Shown here piece by piece: positions 8,728 through 16,342 of a DNA stretch of 64,000 nt. The DNA is taken from positions 62,001-126,000 of the forward strand of contig NZ_JBHSUL010000002.1 in assembly GCF_042660675.1 (NCBI RefSeq), read 5' to 3'. Each line of letters starts with the position of its first letter. The first letter of the stretch is position 1. This DNA is from Marinilactibacillus sp042660675 (GTDB lineage Bacteria > Bacillota > Bacilli > Lactobacillales > Carnobacteriaceae_A). The notes under the pieces were generated by a model. The model saw only the letters and a list, made by a program, of their open reading frames with translations, was not told the origin of the DNA and did no database searches. The position numbers and the translations under genes were made by a program.

Positions 8728-8756
8728 TTGACCAATCGTCCGATTAATGTTAGATT
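8728..8756 (+). promoter_or_regulatory. Promoter of the monooxygenase gene with operator 2 in the spacer
   Basis: TTGACC (8728-8733), 17 nt, TAGATT (8751-8756). The palindrome AATCGTCCGATT (8734-8745) fills the spacer, the position in which a bound TetR-type repressor blocks RNA polymerase. Confidence 0.65.
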
Positions 8757-8823
8757 TGTGTTGGAAAGTTTTCGCTTTCTATTAGATAAATCTTTCACTA
8801 AAAAATTAAAGGAGAGGTTCAAT

Positions 8824-9966
8824 ATGAGAAAAAAAGTGATTATTATTGGTGGGGGCATTGCAGGAATGGCTATGTCACTATTTTTAAAAAAGGCAAATAT
8901 TGAGAGTGTAGTATATGAGCAAGCACCTGCATTTGGAAAAGTAGGTGGTCATTTTGTAATTCACCCAAGTGGTTTGCATGTTTTAGAACAACTAGGGTTA
9001 GGAGACGCAATAAAGAAAAATAGTCACCAGATTAAAGATTTCAAAGTAACTGATAAAGAGGGGAACGCTTTATTTGATGAAATTGAAGTGGATACAGAAG
9101 AAGAAATGCCTTCTTTAATAAATATTACAAGATATCATTTGATTGATATCTTGTATCAAAAAGTACTCGAAGAAAATATAGAGATCCATTTTGGAAAAAG
9201 GTTAAAGTCTTTCACAGAAGAAAAAAACCATGTTAATATTTATTTTGAAGATGGAACAGAAACGAAAGGTGACCTATTAATTGGAGCTGACGGCGTACGA
9301 TCCAAAACAAGATCTACTTTATTTCCGTTTCCGAATTATCCATTGAAGTATGCAGGGAAATGGGCTGTATATGGACTAGTACGCAGTGATGACTTAGGAG
9401 AAGCTAAGGACTTTTTTACCACTGACCAGTCTTTAATGTATTTCCATGATAATTTCAACTTTTTTGTTTCAAAACATCATCCGACAGACACTGAAATTTC
9501 ATGGTCTCTTATTGTAAACGAAGAACGGAAAATTCCTAAGAAAGATTTTGAAGCAAAATCAATTGAAGAATTTAAGTCTGACTTAGCAGATAAATTTTCT
9601 GAATGGAATGCGCCTATTAAACAGTTAATTCAGAACACTTACAATATTATTCCTAATCAATTATTTAGACTAGATTTAATGAATCAATATTCACATGGAA
9701 GAGTTGCGTTAATTGGCGATGCTCTTCATACTGCTGATCCAAATGCAGGAATGGGAACCACTCTAGGATTAGAAGATGCGTTATATTTATCTAAAATGCT
9801 TAGAGATCACGTTGATCATGAAGATGCCTTTTATTACTATCAATTCGATCGTAAGGATCGAGCGGAGAAAGTATTCAAGAGTGCTTCTATATTAGACAAC
9901 CTTCAAATAGAAAATGCTGAAGAGTATGCTTTTTTTGGAGAAGGATTTAATATTGAGTGGGAATAA
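8824..9966 (+). CDS. FAD-dependent monooxygenase, TetX-like group
   Basis: A 380-residue class A flavoprotein hydroxylase. The N-terminal FAD-binding Rossmann motif is VIIIGGGIAGMAMSLFLKKA. The mid-region has GADGVRSKTR (DG motif), and the second FAD motif is GRVALIGDALHTADPNAGMGTTLGLEDA. Overall length and layout match TetX-type enzymes that hydroxylate and inactivate aromatic antibiotics, but tetracycline activity cannot be deduced. The start is the ATG 6 nt after AAAGGAGAGG. An in-frame ATG at 8748 and the ORF extension back to 8728 lie in the promoter/operator and are rejected. It is divergent from its likely TetR repressor and close to a MATE-MerR pair. Confidence 0.88.
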   Translation: MRKKVIIIGGGIAGMAMSLFLKKANIESVVYEQAPAFGKVGGHFVIHPSGLHVLEQLGLGDAIKKNSHQIKDFKVTDKEGNALFDEIEVDTEEEMPSLINITRYHLIDILYQKVLEENIEIHFGKRLKSFTEEKNHVNIYFEDGTETKGDLLIGADGVRSKTRSTLFPFPNYPLKYAGKWAVYGLVRSDDLGEAKDFFTTDQSLMYFHDNFNFFVSKHHPTDTEISWSLIVNEERKIPKKDFEAKSIEEFKSDLADKFSEWNAPIKQLIQNTYNIIPNQLFRLDLMNQYSHGRVALIGDALHTADPNAGMGTTLGLEDALYLSKMLRDHVDHEDAFYYYQFDRKDRAEKVFKSASILDNLQIENAEEYAFFGEGFNIEWE

Positions 9967-10114
9967 AAACACTTTAACTTGATTTAAACTTTAAAAGTAT
10001 ATTAGAAACATTCTCTTATCTATTAAGGGTTTGTACTAATATACTTTTTTATCTATTAAATAAATTTGCTTAGTTAAACAACTATAAAACCCTTTCAGAC
10101 CTTTTCGATTCTAT

Positions 10115-10143
10115 AAAAAAACGGAGTGGATTTCTCCACTCCG
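10115..10143 (-). terminator. Terminator of the Lys-rich protein gene
   Basis: CGGAGTGGA/TCCACTCCG perfect stem with a 4-nt loop. On the minus strand it is followed by a T run (A7 on the plus strand at 10115-10121). Confidence 0.8.
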
Positions 10144-10210
10144 AGTAAGTCTAACCTTTGGGGGGCATTACATAATCGCGTACTCTCTTTTCTAGATTTA
10201 AGTTTAAATA

Positions 10211-10492
10211 TTATTGTTCTTGGTTTTCAATCCACTGAGCAATGAGTTCTGAAACACTCGTATCGGCCGATTTAGCTAGATTTTTTAATTTGTTTTTATT
10301 GGTGGGCGTGATCGTGAGATTCAAAGAGACCTTTTTTTCTTTTTTCGAGGTAGAAACGTTTAATGGTTCTTTCGATTCCGAACGGTTTTTTTCTTCTTGT
10401 TTAGCTATTTTTGTTTTTTCTTTTGCTTTCTTTCTAGCTTTTTTAGCCTTCTTCTCTTCTTTCTTTTTAGCTTTGTTCTTTTTCTTACCCAT
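10211..10492 (-). CDS. Small Lys-rich protein with a C-terminal ribbon-helix-helix-like domain
   Basis: A 93-residue protein in two parts. Residues 1-45 are almost entirely Lys, Ala and Glu and strongly basic, probably a long charged helix. Residues 55-93 (VSLNLTITPTNKNKLKNLAKSADTSVSELIAQWIENQ) have the strand-helix-helix pattern of CopG/Arc-type DNA-binding proteins. A good minus-strand terminator follows. No toxin or partner gene is next to it. It could be a nucleoid-associated or regulatory DNA-binding protein; I do not recognise a named family for the whole protein. The opposite-strand reading frames here are only its shadow. Confidence 0.65.
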   Translation of the reverse strand: MGKKKNKAKKKEEKKAKKARKKAKEKTKIAKQEEKNRSESKEPLNVSTSKKEKKVSLNLTITPTNKNKLKNLAKSADTSVSELIAQWIENQEQ

Positions 10493-10581
10493 AATCCACT
10501 CTCCATTCTGTACATAAGTTTTATTAATTATGCTACGTGTATTTCACTCAGTCAAGCGAGATCACTGAAGGGGGAGTTTAG

Positions 10582-10925
10582 TTTGTAGCAATACATTTTC
10601 CAGAGACCGTTACTGTAGAGGGCGGAGAAGTTGAAGTGGTTTCTTTGAGACAAGTGAATCAACTTCTAGTTGGAAAATTGCGTGTTAAAGAATCCTAGGA
10701 GAATTTATCTAGAGAAGCGCTGATCACACTTATGGTAGTGGTGCAACTTTTGTAGCTGGAGCTAGAGGATGGAGTAACAACGATGCTGTAGGTTACAATC
10801 CGTTTAGTGTATACAACATTACACTCTTACACCAGGGTCAAAGATCTTTTCCACTGGATTACTATCTGGGACCTTTGACAGGAAGTTTAGGAGAAGAGCG
10901 GCTAGAAAATGCAGATGAAGAATAA
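10582..10925 (+). pseudogene. Decayed gene remnant of unknown function
   Basis: Two plus-strand reading frames with normal-looking codon content but no usable start codon. The first (10582-10698) encodes 38 residues beginning FVAIHFPETVTVEGG and stops at TAG. The second (10713-10925), in another frame, encodes 70 residues including TYGSGATFVAGARGWSNND and ends naturally in NADEE before TAA. The first frame is preceded directly by a stop and lacks ATG/GTG/TTG, and the two are out of phase, so this looks like a truncated and frameshifted gene. I do not recognise the family. Nothing else explains the 580 bases between the Lys-rich gene and ceo. Confidence 0.5.
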
Positions 10926-10944
10926 AATTAGTAAAAACAAAAAC

Positions 10945-10979
10945 TCCTGAATGTTAGAGTGTGCTTCTAACGTTCAGGA
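10945..10979 (-). terminator. Hairpin, probable terminator for the leftward ceo gene
   Basis: TCCTGAATGTTAGA and TCTAACGTTCAGGA form a 14-bp stem with one mismatch or wobble pair. The A-rich flank at 10931-10944 becomes a T tract on the minus strand. Confidence 0.6.
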
Positions 10980-11002
10980 ATGTTTATGGAAAATTCTATC
11001 TT

Positions 11003-11056
11003 CAGGTGCGTATTCTCAATTGTTATATTGGAATAACTTCTGAGAATACGTACCTG
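11003..11056. repeat. 16-bp inverted repeat
   Basis: CAGGTGCGTATTCTCA (11003-11018) and TGAGAATACGTACCTG (11041-11056) match at 15 of 16 positions around a 22-nt AT-rich loop. There is no strong T tail on either side. It lies just beyond the ceo stop codon and before the hairpin at 10945. Confidence 0.6.
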
Positions 11057-11077
11057 ATTTAGTCTATTTATTTTGCA

Positions 11078-12109
11078 TTAATAGTTAATTAATGGTGGTG
11101 GCATTTCTGCATCGGGTTCATCAAGGTTTTCAGAAATCTTTCTATTTTGAAACTGATTGATACGTTCGTCTATGATCAATCCATTGTCAACAATCAGAGC
11201 ATTATCTAAGATTTCGTTAGGACGATTTTCGACTAGATCATCTATATATTTAACCGTTTCTTTTGAAACAGCATTTGAAGAAGAGCGGTAAAAAATTGTG
11301 GGGGTATGATCGACTGCGTAATGGATGACATGATCAATTTCGTAGATGGGGTCTTTGATAGAAGTAGGGACAGTGGTTTCGATGGCACCGTGTGCATCAC
11401 AACTGACATCAATAAATAGTGTGCCAGGTTTGAATCGAGTTAAATCAGATCGATAAATTAAATGATCTTCACGAGTAGTATCCCAAAGTATAGCATTGAC
11501 GATGACGTCAAATTCCGTCATTTCTTTTTGGAATAGTTTTTCTTGTTTACGGTTATAGACCTTAATATCTGCGCCTAGACCGGTTAATATACGCATGGCT
11601 CCACGAGCCGTATTCCCTCGTCCTAAAATGGCAACTTTTGTATCGTAAGGCATTACACCATTTGATTGATAAGCATGCATAACAGCGGCTTCTCCTGCAA
11701 GTTCATTATTGCGCCAGTAAGAATGTCGATTATCTTCATACATATCCTCCCAAGCATAAGCTGTCAGTTTGTTTTCAATCAAGATATCGGTCACTTCTTT
11801 ATTTTGAACCGCATGAATCCATCCAAACAGAGTCTGACCTGGAGTTAAATCTTTGATAAAAGCGGCATCACCAATTTTTGGATCGCAGACAATTTCTTGA
11901 GCTAAAGCAATTTTTCTAGAGACAACTTGACAACCAAGATCAGAATATTCAGTATCCGAAATATTTAAATCGCTTCCATAACCTTCTTCAAAAAATAAAG
12001 CTTCTGGATTTTTGAGTTGTCTGATGTCTTTTGGGAGTAAAGCAATCCGCTTTTCATCATCTTTATGGCTATTGACAAATCCGATCGTCCTCAATGTTTC
12101 TTTTAACAT
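11078..12109 (-). CDS. ceo: N5-(carboxyethyl)ornithine synthase (alanine dehydrogenase/PNT-like)
   Basis: A 343-residue NADPH-dependent oxidoreductase. It begins TIGFVNSHKDDEKRIALLPKDI, the alanine dehydrogenase/PNT N-terminal domain with substrate-binding R and K. The nucleotide-binding motif is VAILGRGNTARGAMRIL, and the family-specific WEDMYEDNRHSYWRNNELAGEAAVMHAY stretch is present. It closely fits the lactococcal CEO synthase, which joins pyruvate reductively to the side-chain amine of ornithine or lysine. It is about 30 residues longer than the roughly 313-residue lactococcal enzyme, with an acidic/proline tail ending PPPLINY. Monocistronic with AGGAGG-type start. Metabolic role in this organism unknown. 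Confidence 0.82.
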   Translation of the reverse strand: MLKETLRTIGFVNSHKDDEKRIALLPKDIRQLKNPEALFFEEGYGSDLNISDTEYSDLGCQVVSRKIALAQEIVCDPKIGDAAFIKDLTPGQTLFGWIHAVQNKEVTDILIENKLTAYAWEDMYEDNRHSYWRNNELAGEAAVMHAYQSNGVMPYDTKVAILGRGNTARGAMRILTGLGADIKVYNRKQEKLFQKEMTEFDVIVNAILWDTTREDHLIYRSDLTRFKPGTLFIDVSCDAHGAIETTVPTSIKDPIYEIDHVIHYAVDHTPTIFYRSSSNAVSKETVKYIDDLVENRPNEILDNALIVDNGLIIDERINQFQNRKISENLDEPDAEMPPPLINY

Positions 12110-12334
12110 ATTCCCAACCTCCTATTTGATAAAATCATACAAAGAAGCTGTACAAGATACTTCATTATGTCATTAATGAAGCGTTTTTACAAATCAGTTG
12201 AAGAATAAAATCGTTATAAAATGAAAATTTATATTACATGTACGAAAAACAAGCGAAGTCATTAAATAGTGTTTATTTTAAGAAAGTGGAAAAATTTCTG
12301 TAGGGTTAAATACTTAATCGTTAAAATTGCAAAC

Positions 12335-12349
12335 TTGGAAGCGGTTGTA
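12335..12349 (+). promoter_or_regulatory. cre-like site (CcpA) upstream of sugar ABC importer 1
   Basis: TTGGAAGCGGTTGTA matches the consensus WTGNAANCGNWNNCW at all but one position. It lies about 90 nt before the binding-protein start, so carbon catabolite repression is expected. Confidence 0.5.
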
Positions 12350-12439
12350 TTATGATTAAATTATTAATATACTGATATTTTCGGTCAAATGGGATAGTTG
12401 GACAGATGTTAGTATTTGAAGATAAGAAAGGGGATCATT

Positions 12440-13765
12440 ATGTCGGTACATTGTAGTTGGAATAATAGAAATAAAGTGCTGTTTATAGGATCTTGTGCAC
12501 TGCTTCTAGCAGCTTGTGGAAACGAAGATGGAGCAGGTCCAGGCGGTATGGGTTCAAATGATGAGGGAAATGGGGAAACGATTCAACTGAATATTATGCA
12601 AGGAAAGGTTGAGTTCAATTCCCAGTTCAATGAATTAGCAGATCAGTATATGGCAGAAAATGACAATATTCAGATTGAAATCACTTCTGTTGGTGGAGGA
12701 ACGGACTACTTTACGCAGTTAACTACACGATTTTCTTCAGGTGATGAACCGGATATCTTCAGTGTAGCTGGTCCAAATGAAATCGAGCAATTCCAAGATT
12801 TGATGGCGGATATGTCAGACACGGATGCAGCGGCGGCAGCGCTGGAAGGAACGATTGAAAATGTCACCCATGAAGACGGTAGGGTGGATGCCATTCCTTA
12901 TAACTTAGAAGGTTATGGATTTATCTACAACAGGGAGGTATTTGAACAAGCAGGAATTGATCCAGAAACATTATCAACTTATGAAGAGTTAAGATCAGCT
13001 GTTGAAACAATTGATAATCAAAAAGAAGAGTTAGGCATCCAAGCGGTCTTTGCATTACCGGGAGCTGAGAGTTGGGTGATGGGAGATCATCTGGCAAATG
13101 TGTATTTGTCACCAGAACTAAACGAAAATCCAATTGAAGCTTACAATGCAGAAACACTGGCCTTTGAAAGAGCGGATGAGTTCCAGCAAATGTTAGATTT
13201 GCAAGTAGATTATTCCATCGAACCTGTGTTGAGTTTAGATTATTCTCAGCAAGTTGAAGAGTATTTTTCACTGGGACAGGTCGCTATGATCCAACAAGGA
13301 AACTGGATTTACCCAACCCTTGAACAAATGGATCCTGAGTTTGCGGAATCCAATGTTGGAATGATCCCAATTCCTCTGGAAGGGTACGAAGATCGTCTGC
13401 CAGTAGGCGTTCCAAATTATTGGGCAGTGAATGACAATAATGATGATGCAACGGTTCAAGCCGCAAAAGACTTCTTGGATTGGATGTATTTATCAGATGA
13501 AGGAAAAGACTTTGTCGTATCGGAATTTAATTTCGTTCCAGCTTACGAAGGATACGAAGACTTGGAAATCAGTGATCCGCTTTCTCAAATTGTTTATGAC
13601 TATTCTCAGAGTGGAGATACGTTAGGTTGGGTCTTTACTGGCTTCCCGACTGGTTATCAATTAAATGAATTTGGACCGAACCTCCAAGCCTATATCGGCG
13701 GAGAAATGACCTGGGAAGAAACCATTGAAGCTTCCAAAGAAGCTTGGGAATCGATGAGACAATAA
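12440..13765 (+). CDS. Sugar ABC transporter substrate-binding lipoprotein (family 1)
   Basis: A 441-residue extracellular solute-binding protein. Residues 1-26 form a lipoprotein signal with lipobox LAAC (Cys26), so it is anchored on the outer face of the membrane. The rest fits the MalE/MsmE-type fold for oligosaccharides (FSSGDEPDIF, AIPYNLEGYGFIYNREVFEQAGI, GNWIYPTLEQ). The start is the ATG after AAAGGGG; an upstream in-frame ATG at 12416 lacks a ribosome binding site. It is the first gene of an importer with two permeases and a YesL protein. No glycosidase lies beside it, so its sugar is unknown. A hairpin separates it from the permeases. Confidence 0.88.
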   Translation: MSVHCSWNNRNKVLFIGSCALLLAACGNEDGAGPGGMGSNDEGNGETIQLNIMQGKVEFNSQFNELADQYMAENDNIQIEITSVGGGTDYFTQLTTRFSSGDEPDIFSVAGPNEIEQFQDLMADMSDTDAAAAALEGTIENVTHEDGRVDAIPYNLEGYGFIYNREVFEQAGIDPETLSTYEELRSAVETIDNQKEELGIQAVFALPGAESWVMGDHLANVYLSPELNENPIEAYNAETLAFERADEFQQMLDLQVDYSIEPVLSLDYSQQVEEYFSLGQVAMIQQGNWIYPTLEQMDPEFAESNVGMIPIPLEGYEDRLPVGVPNYWAVNDNNDDATVQAAKDFLDWMYLSDEGKDFVVSEFNFVPAYEGYEDLEISDPLSQIVYDYSQSGDTLGWVFTGFPTGYQLNEFGPNLQAYIGGEMTWEETIEASKEAWESMRQ

Positions 13766-13772
13766 TAGGATA

Positions 13773-13816
13773 TTGAAAGAGAGCCGTTTGGTACATTATA
13801 AAATGGCTCTTTTCAA
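13773..13816 (+). terminator. Intra-operon hairpin after binding-protein gene 1
   Basis: TTGAAAGAGAGCCGTTT pairs with AAATGGCTCTTTTCAA around an 11-nt loop. The T tail is weak. It probably stabilises the upstream mRNA or partly terminates, giving more binding protein than permease. Confidence 0.65.
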
Positions 13817-13862
13817 TTTAAGCATCAGCTGAATGTATGATTGTTAGAAAGGAAGTCCTCAG

Positions 13863-14723
13863 ATGAAAAATAAAGAAATAACATTCTGGTTATTTATCAG
13901 CCCTGTACTACTTAGTTTGTCACTGGTCGTTATTGTACCTGTCCTTATGGGCGTTTTTTATTCTTTTACGAATTGGGATGGATTGAATTTCACTGCATTT
14001 GTAGGCATTAGTCACTATCAAAGGTTATTGAATGATGAACAATTTATGCAGTCCCTTTGGTTTACAGTCAGATTTGCAGTCGCCAGTATTATTTTATTGA
14101 ACGTTATTGGACTTGGACTAGCTCTCTTAGTTACAAGTAAACTGAAAAGTAGAAATCTATTGAGAACGATATTCTTTATGCCGAATCTAATTGGCGGATT
14201 AATTTTAGGATTTATTTGGCAATTTATTTTTATCCGTGTTTTTTCAACAATAGGAGACGTTATCGGGGCCGAAGTGTTGAAAGGTTGGCTATCGACACCG
14301 GCAACAGGATTTTGGGGATTAGTGATACTAACCGTCTGGCAAATGGCAGGATATATTATGATCATCTATATTGCGTACTTACAAGGTGTACCCAAAGAGT
14401 TGATGGAGTCCGCTGAAATTGATGGGGCGACACCGGGTCAGAAATTCAGACACGTTATTTTCCCACTAATTGCACCTGCTTTTACCGTAACGATGTTCCT
14501 AACGCTGTCGAACTCTTTTAAAATCTATGATCAGAATTTATCTTTAACCGGAGGGGGTCCTTACAATTCAACTCAAATGGTAGCCATGAATATTGTAGAT
14601 ACCGCTTTTTCTGGAAATCAAATGGCTTACGGTCAGTCAAAAGCCATCGTATTTTTTGTCATTGTAGCCATCATTTCTCTGAGTCAGGTTTACTACAATA
14701 AGAAAAGAGAGGTGGATCTGTAA
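13863..14723 (+). CDS. Sugar ABC transporter permease (MalF/MsmF type)
   Basis: A 286-residue membrane protein with six hydrophobic segments. The EAA loop that contacts the ATPase is present (ELMESAEIDGATPGQKFRHVIFPLIAPAF), as is the GGGPYNST motif usual in CUT1 permeases. It follows GAAAGGAAG and its stop overlaps the next permease start (TAATG). It would pair with the downstream permease and an ATPase encoded elsewhere. Substrate unknown, probably an oligosaccharide. Confidence 0.92.
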   Translation: MKNKEITFWLFISPVLLSLSLVVIVPVLMGVFYSFTNWDGLNFTAFVGISHYQRLLNDEQFMQSLWFTVRFAVASIILLNVIGLGLALLVTSKLKSRNLLRTIFFMPNLIGGLILGFIWQFIFIRVFSTIGDVIGAEVLKGWLSTPATGFWGLVILTVWQMAGYIMIIYIAYLQGVPKELMESAEIDGATPGQKFRHVIFPLIAPAFTVTMFLTLSNSFKIYDQNLSLTGGGPYNSTQMVAMNIVDTAFSGNQMAYGQSKAIVFFVIVAIISLSQVYYNKKREVDL

Positions 14724-15541
14724 TGAAAAAGAAAAAATGGTCGATTTATGTACTAGAAGTTTTCGGTCTTTTACTAGGACTCGTATGGATTTCTCCATTT
14801 TACTTAATGATTGTTAACAGCTTCAAAGACCCAAGAGGCATCTTTTCCAATGTACTGACTCCTCCTTCAGAATTGAATTTTGCGAATTACCAGCAAGCTT
14901 TTGAAGATTTACAATTTGTGCGTTCATTTTTCAACTCGTTGATGATTACCGTAGCGAGTGTGGTCATTATCATTCTTTTTTCTTCAATGGCTGGATATGC
15001 ACTAGCGAGAAATAAAAGTAAGCTAAGTAGTTTAATTCTGCTACTATTCGTTGCGGCTATGCTGATTCCTTTTCAATCGGTTATGATTCCACTGACCTCA
15101 AATTTTGGTCAAATTGGCATGCTGAATCGCGTTGGACTAATCATTATGTATCTTGGTTTTGGTTGTAGCTTATCAATCTTTTTATATCACGGAGCGATGA
15201 CAGGAATTTCCGTTACTCTAGATGAAGCAGCTAGAATGGATGGTGCTAATAAGCTACAGATTTTTTGGCGGATTATTTTCCCGTTACTTAAACCAATATC
15301 TGTAACAGTTGCGATTTTAAATGTTATCTGGATTTGGAATGATTACTTGCTTCCCTCACTAGTATTAGGAAACAGTAGTCAAACTATTCCGATTCGAATG
15401 TTTTATTTCTTTGGACAATATACGAGACAGTGGCATTTGGCCTTAGCGGGATTAACCATTGCAATCATCCCTGTAATTATTTTTTATTTCACTTCTCAAA
15501 AACAGATTGTTGAAGGTGTAGCAGAAGGTGCGGTTAAATAG
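14723..15541 (+). CDS. Sugar ABC transporter permease (MalG/MsmG type)
   Basis: A 272-residue permease with six membrane segments. Its EAA loop reads TLDEAARMDGANKLQIFWRIIFPLLKP, the version typical of MalG-type partners, and it ends QKQIVEGVAEGAVK like most CUT1 permeases. The ATG overlaps the stop of the first permease, so the two are translationally coupled. No ATPase gene follows; a shared MsmX/MsmK-like ATPase elsewhere in the genome is the likely energy source. Confidence 0.92.
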   Translation: MKKKKWSIYVLEVFGLLLGLVWISPFYLMIVNSFKDPRGIFSNVLTPPSELNFANYQQAFEDLQFVRSFFNSLMITVASVVIIILFSSMAGYALARNKSKLSSLILLLFVAAMLIPFQSVMIPLTSNFGQIGMLNRVGLIIMYLGFGCSLSIFLYHGAMTGISVTLDEAARMDGANKLQIFWRIIFPLLKPISVTVAILNVIWIWNDYLLPSLVLGNSSQTIPIRMFYFFGQYTRQWHLALAGLTIAIIPVIIFYFTSQKQIVEGVAEGAVK

Positions 15542-15567
15542 AGTATCGCCAGTAAAGGAGTAAATGA

Positions 15568-16293
15568 ATGCCAAAAAGAAAATTCTATTTCACATTGTAT
15601 GAGCTTTCAGACAAGCTAACGACACTTTTTTTATTTAATTTATTTTGGATAATGTTGAATATTCCGGTGATTCTATTGACTATACAATTATTGGTCGTTA
15701 CTCAGGTTGGTAGCTATTATGTTTTAGGACCATTACAGGTGTTGACACTCCCGATATTTTTTTATCCTAGTACACAAGCGCTATTTTGCGTTGTTAGAGA
15801 TCTTATTTTAGACAGAGGAAGTTTAACGTTGAAGTCTTTCTGGGCCTATTTTGTGACAAACTACAAAGAAAGTTTCATGACGGGGATTATGCTTACAGGT
15901 GCGCTCGTCGGTGTAGGAGCAGGGTTGTTTTATAGTTGGTCTAGAAGTTTTGTGATGTTCACGGTCTTTCTGGTTTTACTCTTTTATGTCTTGACCATGA
16001 TAATCCAGTTATTCTCTTTTCAAGCGCATTTTAATATGTCTATTTGGTGGAAATTCAAACGAATGCATCAGCTAGTTTTTGCAAAAATCCTTTACTCTAT
16101 TAGTTCGCTTTTAGTGGTTTTACTGATTTTGTATGCCACCTTTGAAATGAGTTTATTTATCTTTGTATTAGCAGCCCCTGTTGCCAGTGTTTATAGCGCC
16201 TTTTTCTTATTCAAAGTGCAGTACAACAAGATCATAAGGCTCGATAAACAGAACGCTAAAAAATCAAATGCTGGCGAGTTCTTAGAGGTTTAA
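15568..16293 (+). CDS. YesL-family (DUF624) membrane protein
   Basis: A 241-residue protein with about five to six membrane segments and the YesL-type opening LYELSDKLTTLFLFNLFWIMLNIPVI. YesL proteins are regularly found with LplBC-type or CUT1 sugar importers and pectin or xylan gene sets; their function is not established. It lies 26 nt after the second permease and is the last gene of the importer operon. A related protein is encoded at 52877-53542 in the large glycan locus. Confidence 0.85.
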   Translation: MPKRKFYFTLYELSDKLTTLFLFNLFWIMLNIPVILLTIQLLVVTQVGSYYVLGPLQVLTLPIFFYPSTQALFCVVRDLILDRGSLTLKSFWAYFVTNYKESFMTGIMLTGALVGVGAGLFYSWSRSFVMFTVFLVLLFYVLTMIIQLFSFQAHFNMSIWWKFKRMHQLVFAKILYSISSLLVVLLILYATFEMSLFIFVLAAPVASVYSAFFLFKVQYNKIIRLDKQNAKKSNAGEFLEV

Positions 16294-16342
16294 GGCATAA
16301 TTTGATACAATGGTAAATAAATAAAGTTAAAGGGGCGAGTAT

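Noticed and set aside
8728..8823. Longer start for the flavin monooxygenase (reading frame from 8728)
   Set aside because: This stretch holds the predicted promoter and operator palindrome and has no ribosome binding site; ATG 8824 follows AAAGGAGAGG and begins the FAD-binding strand directly.
8824..9966. Calling the monooxygenase a tetracycline-resistance gene tet(X)
   Set aside because: FAD motifs and length fit the wider group only. No specificity residues could be checked, so a resistance name is not justified.
10242..10588. Plus-strand Phe/Leu/Ser-rich frames that look like membrane proteins
   Set aside because: They are the complement of the Lys-rich minus-strand gene (AAG/AAA codons read as CTT/TTT), not independent genes.
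12921..13271. 116-codon minus-strand frame inside the binding-protein gene
   Set aside because: Antisense shadow of a clearly real lipoprotein gene; no start signal and no recognisable domain.
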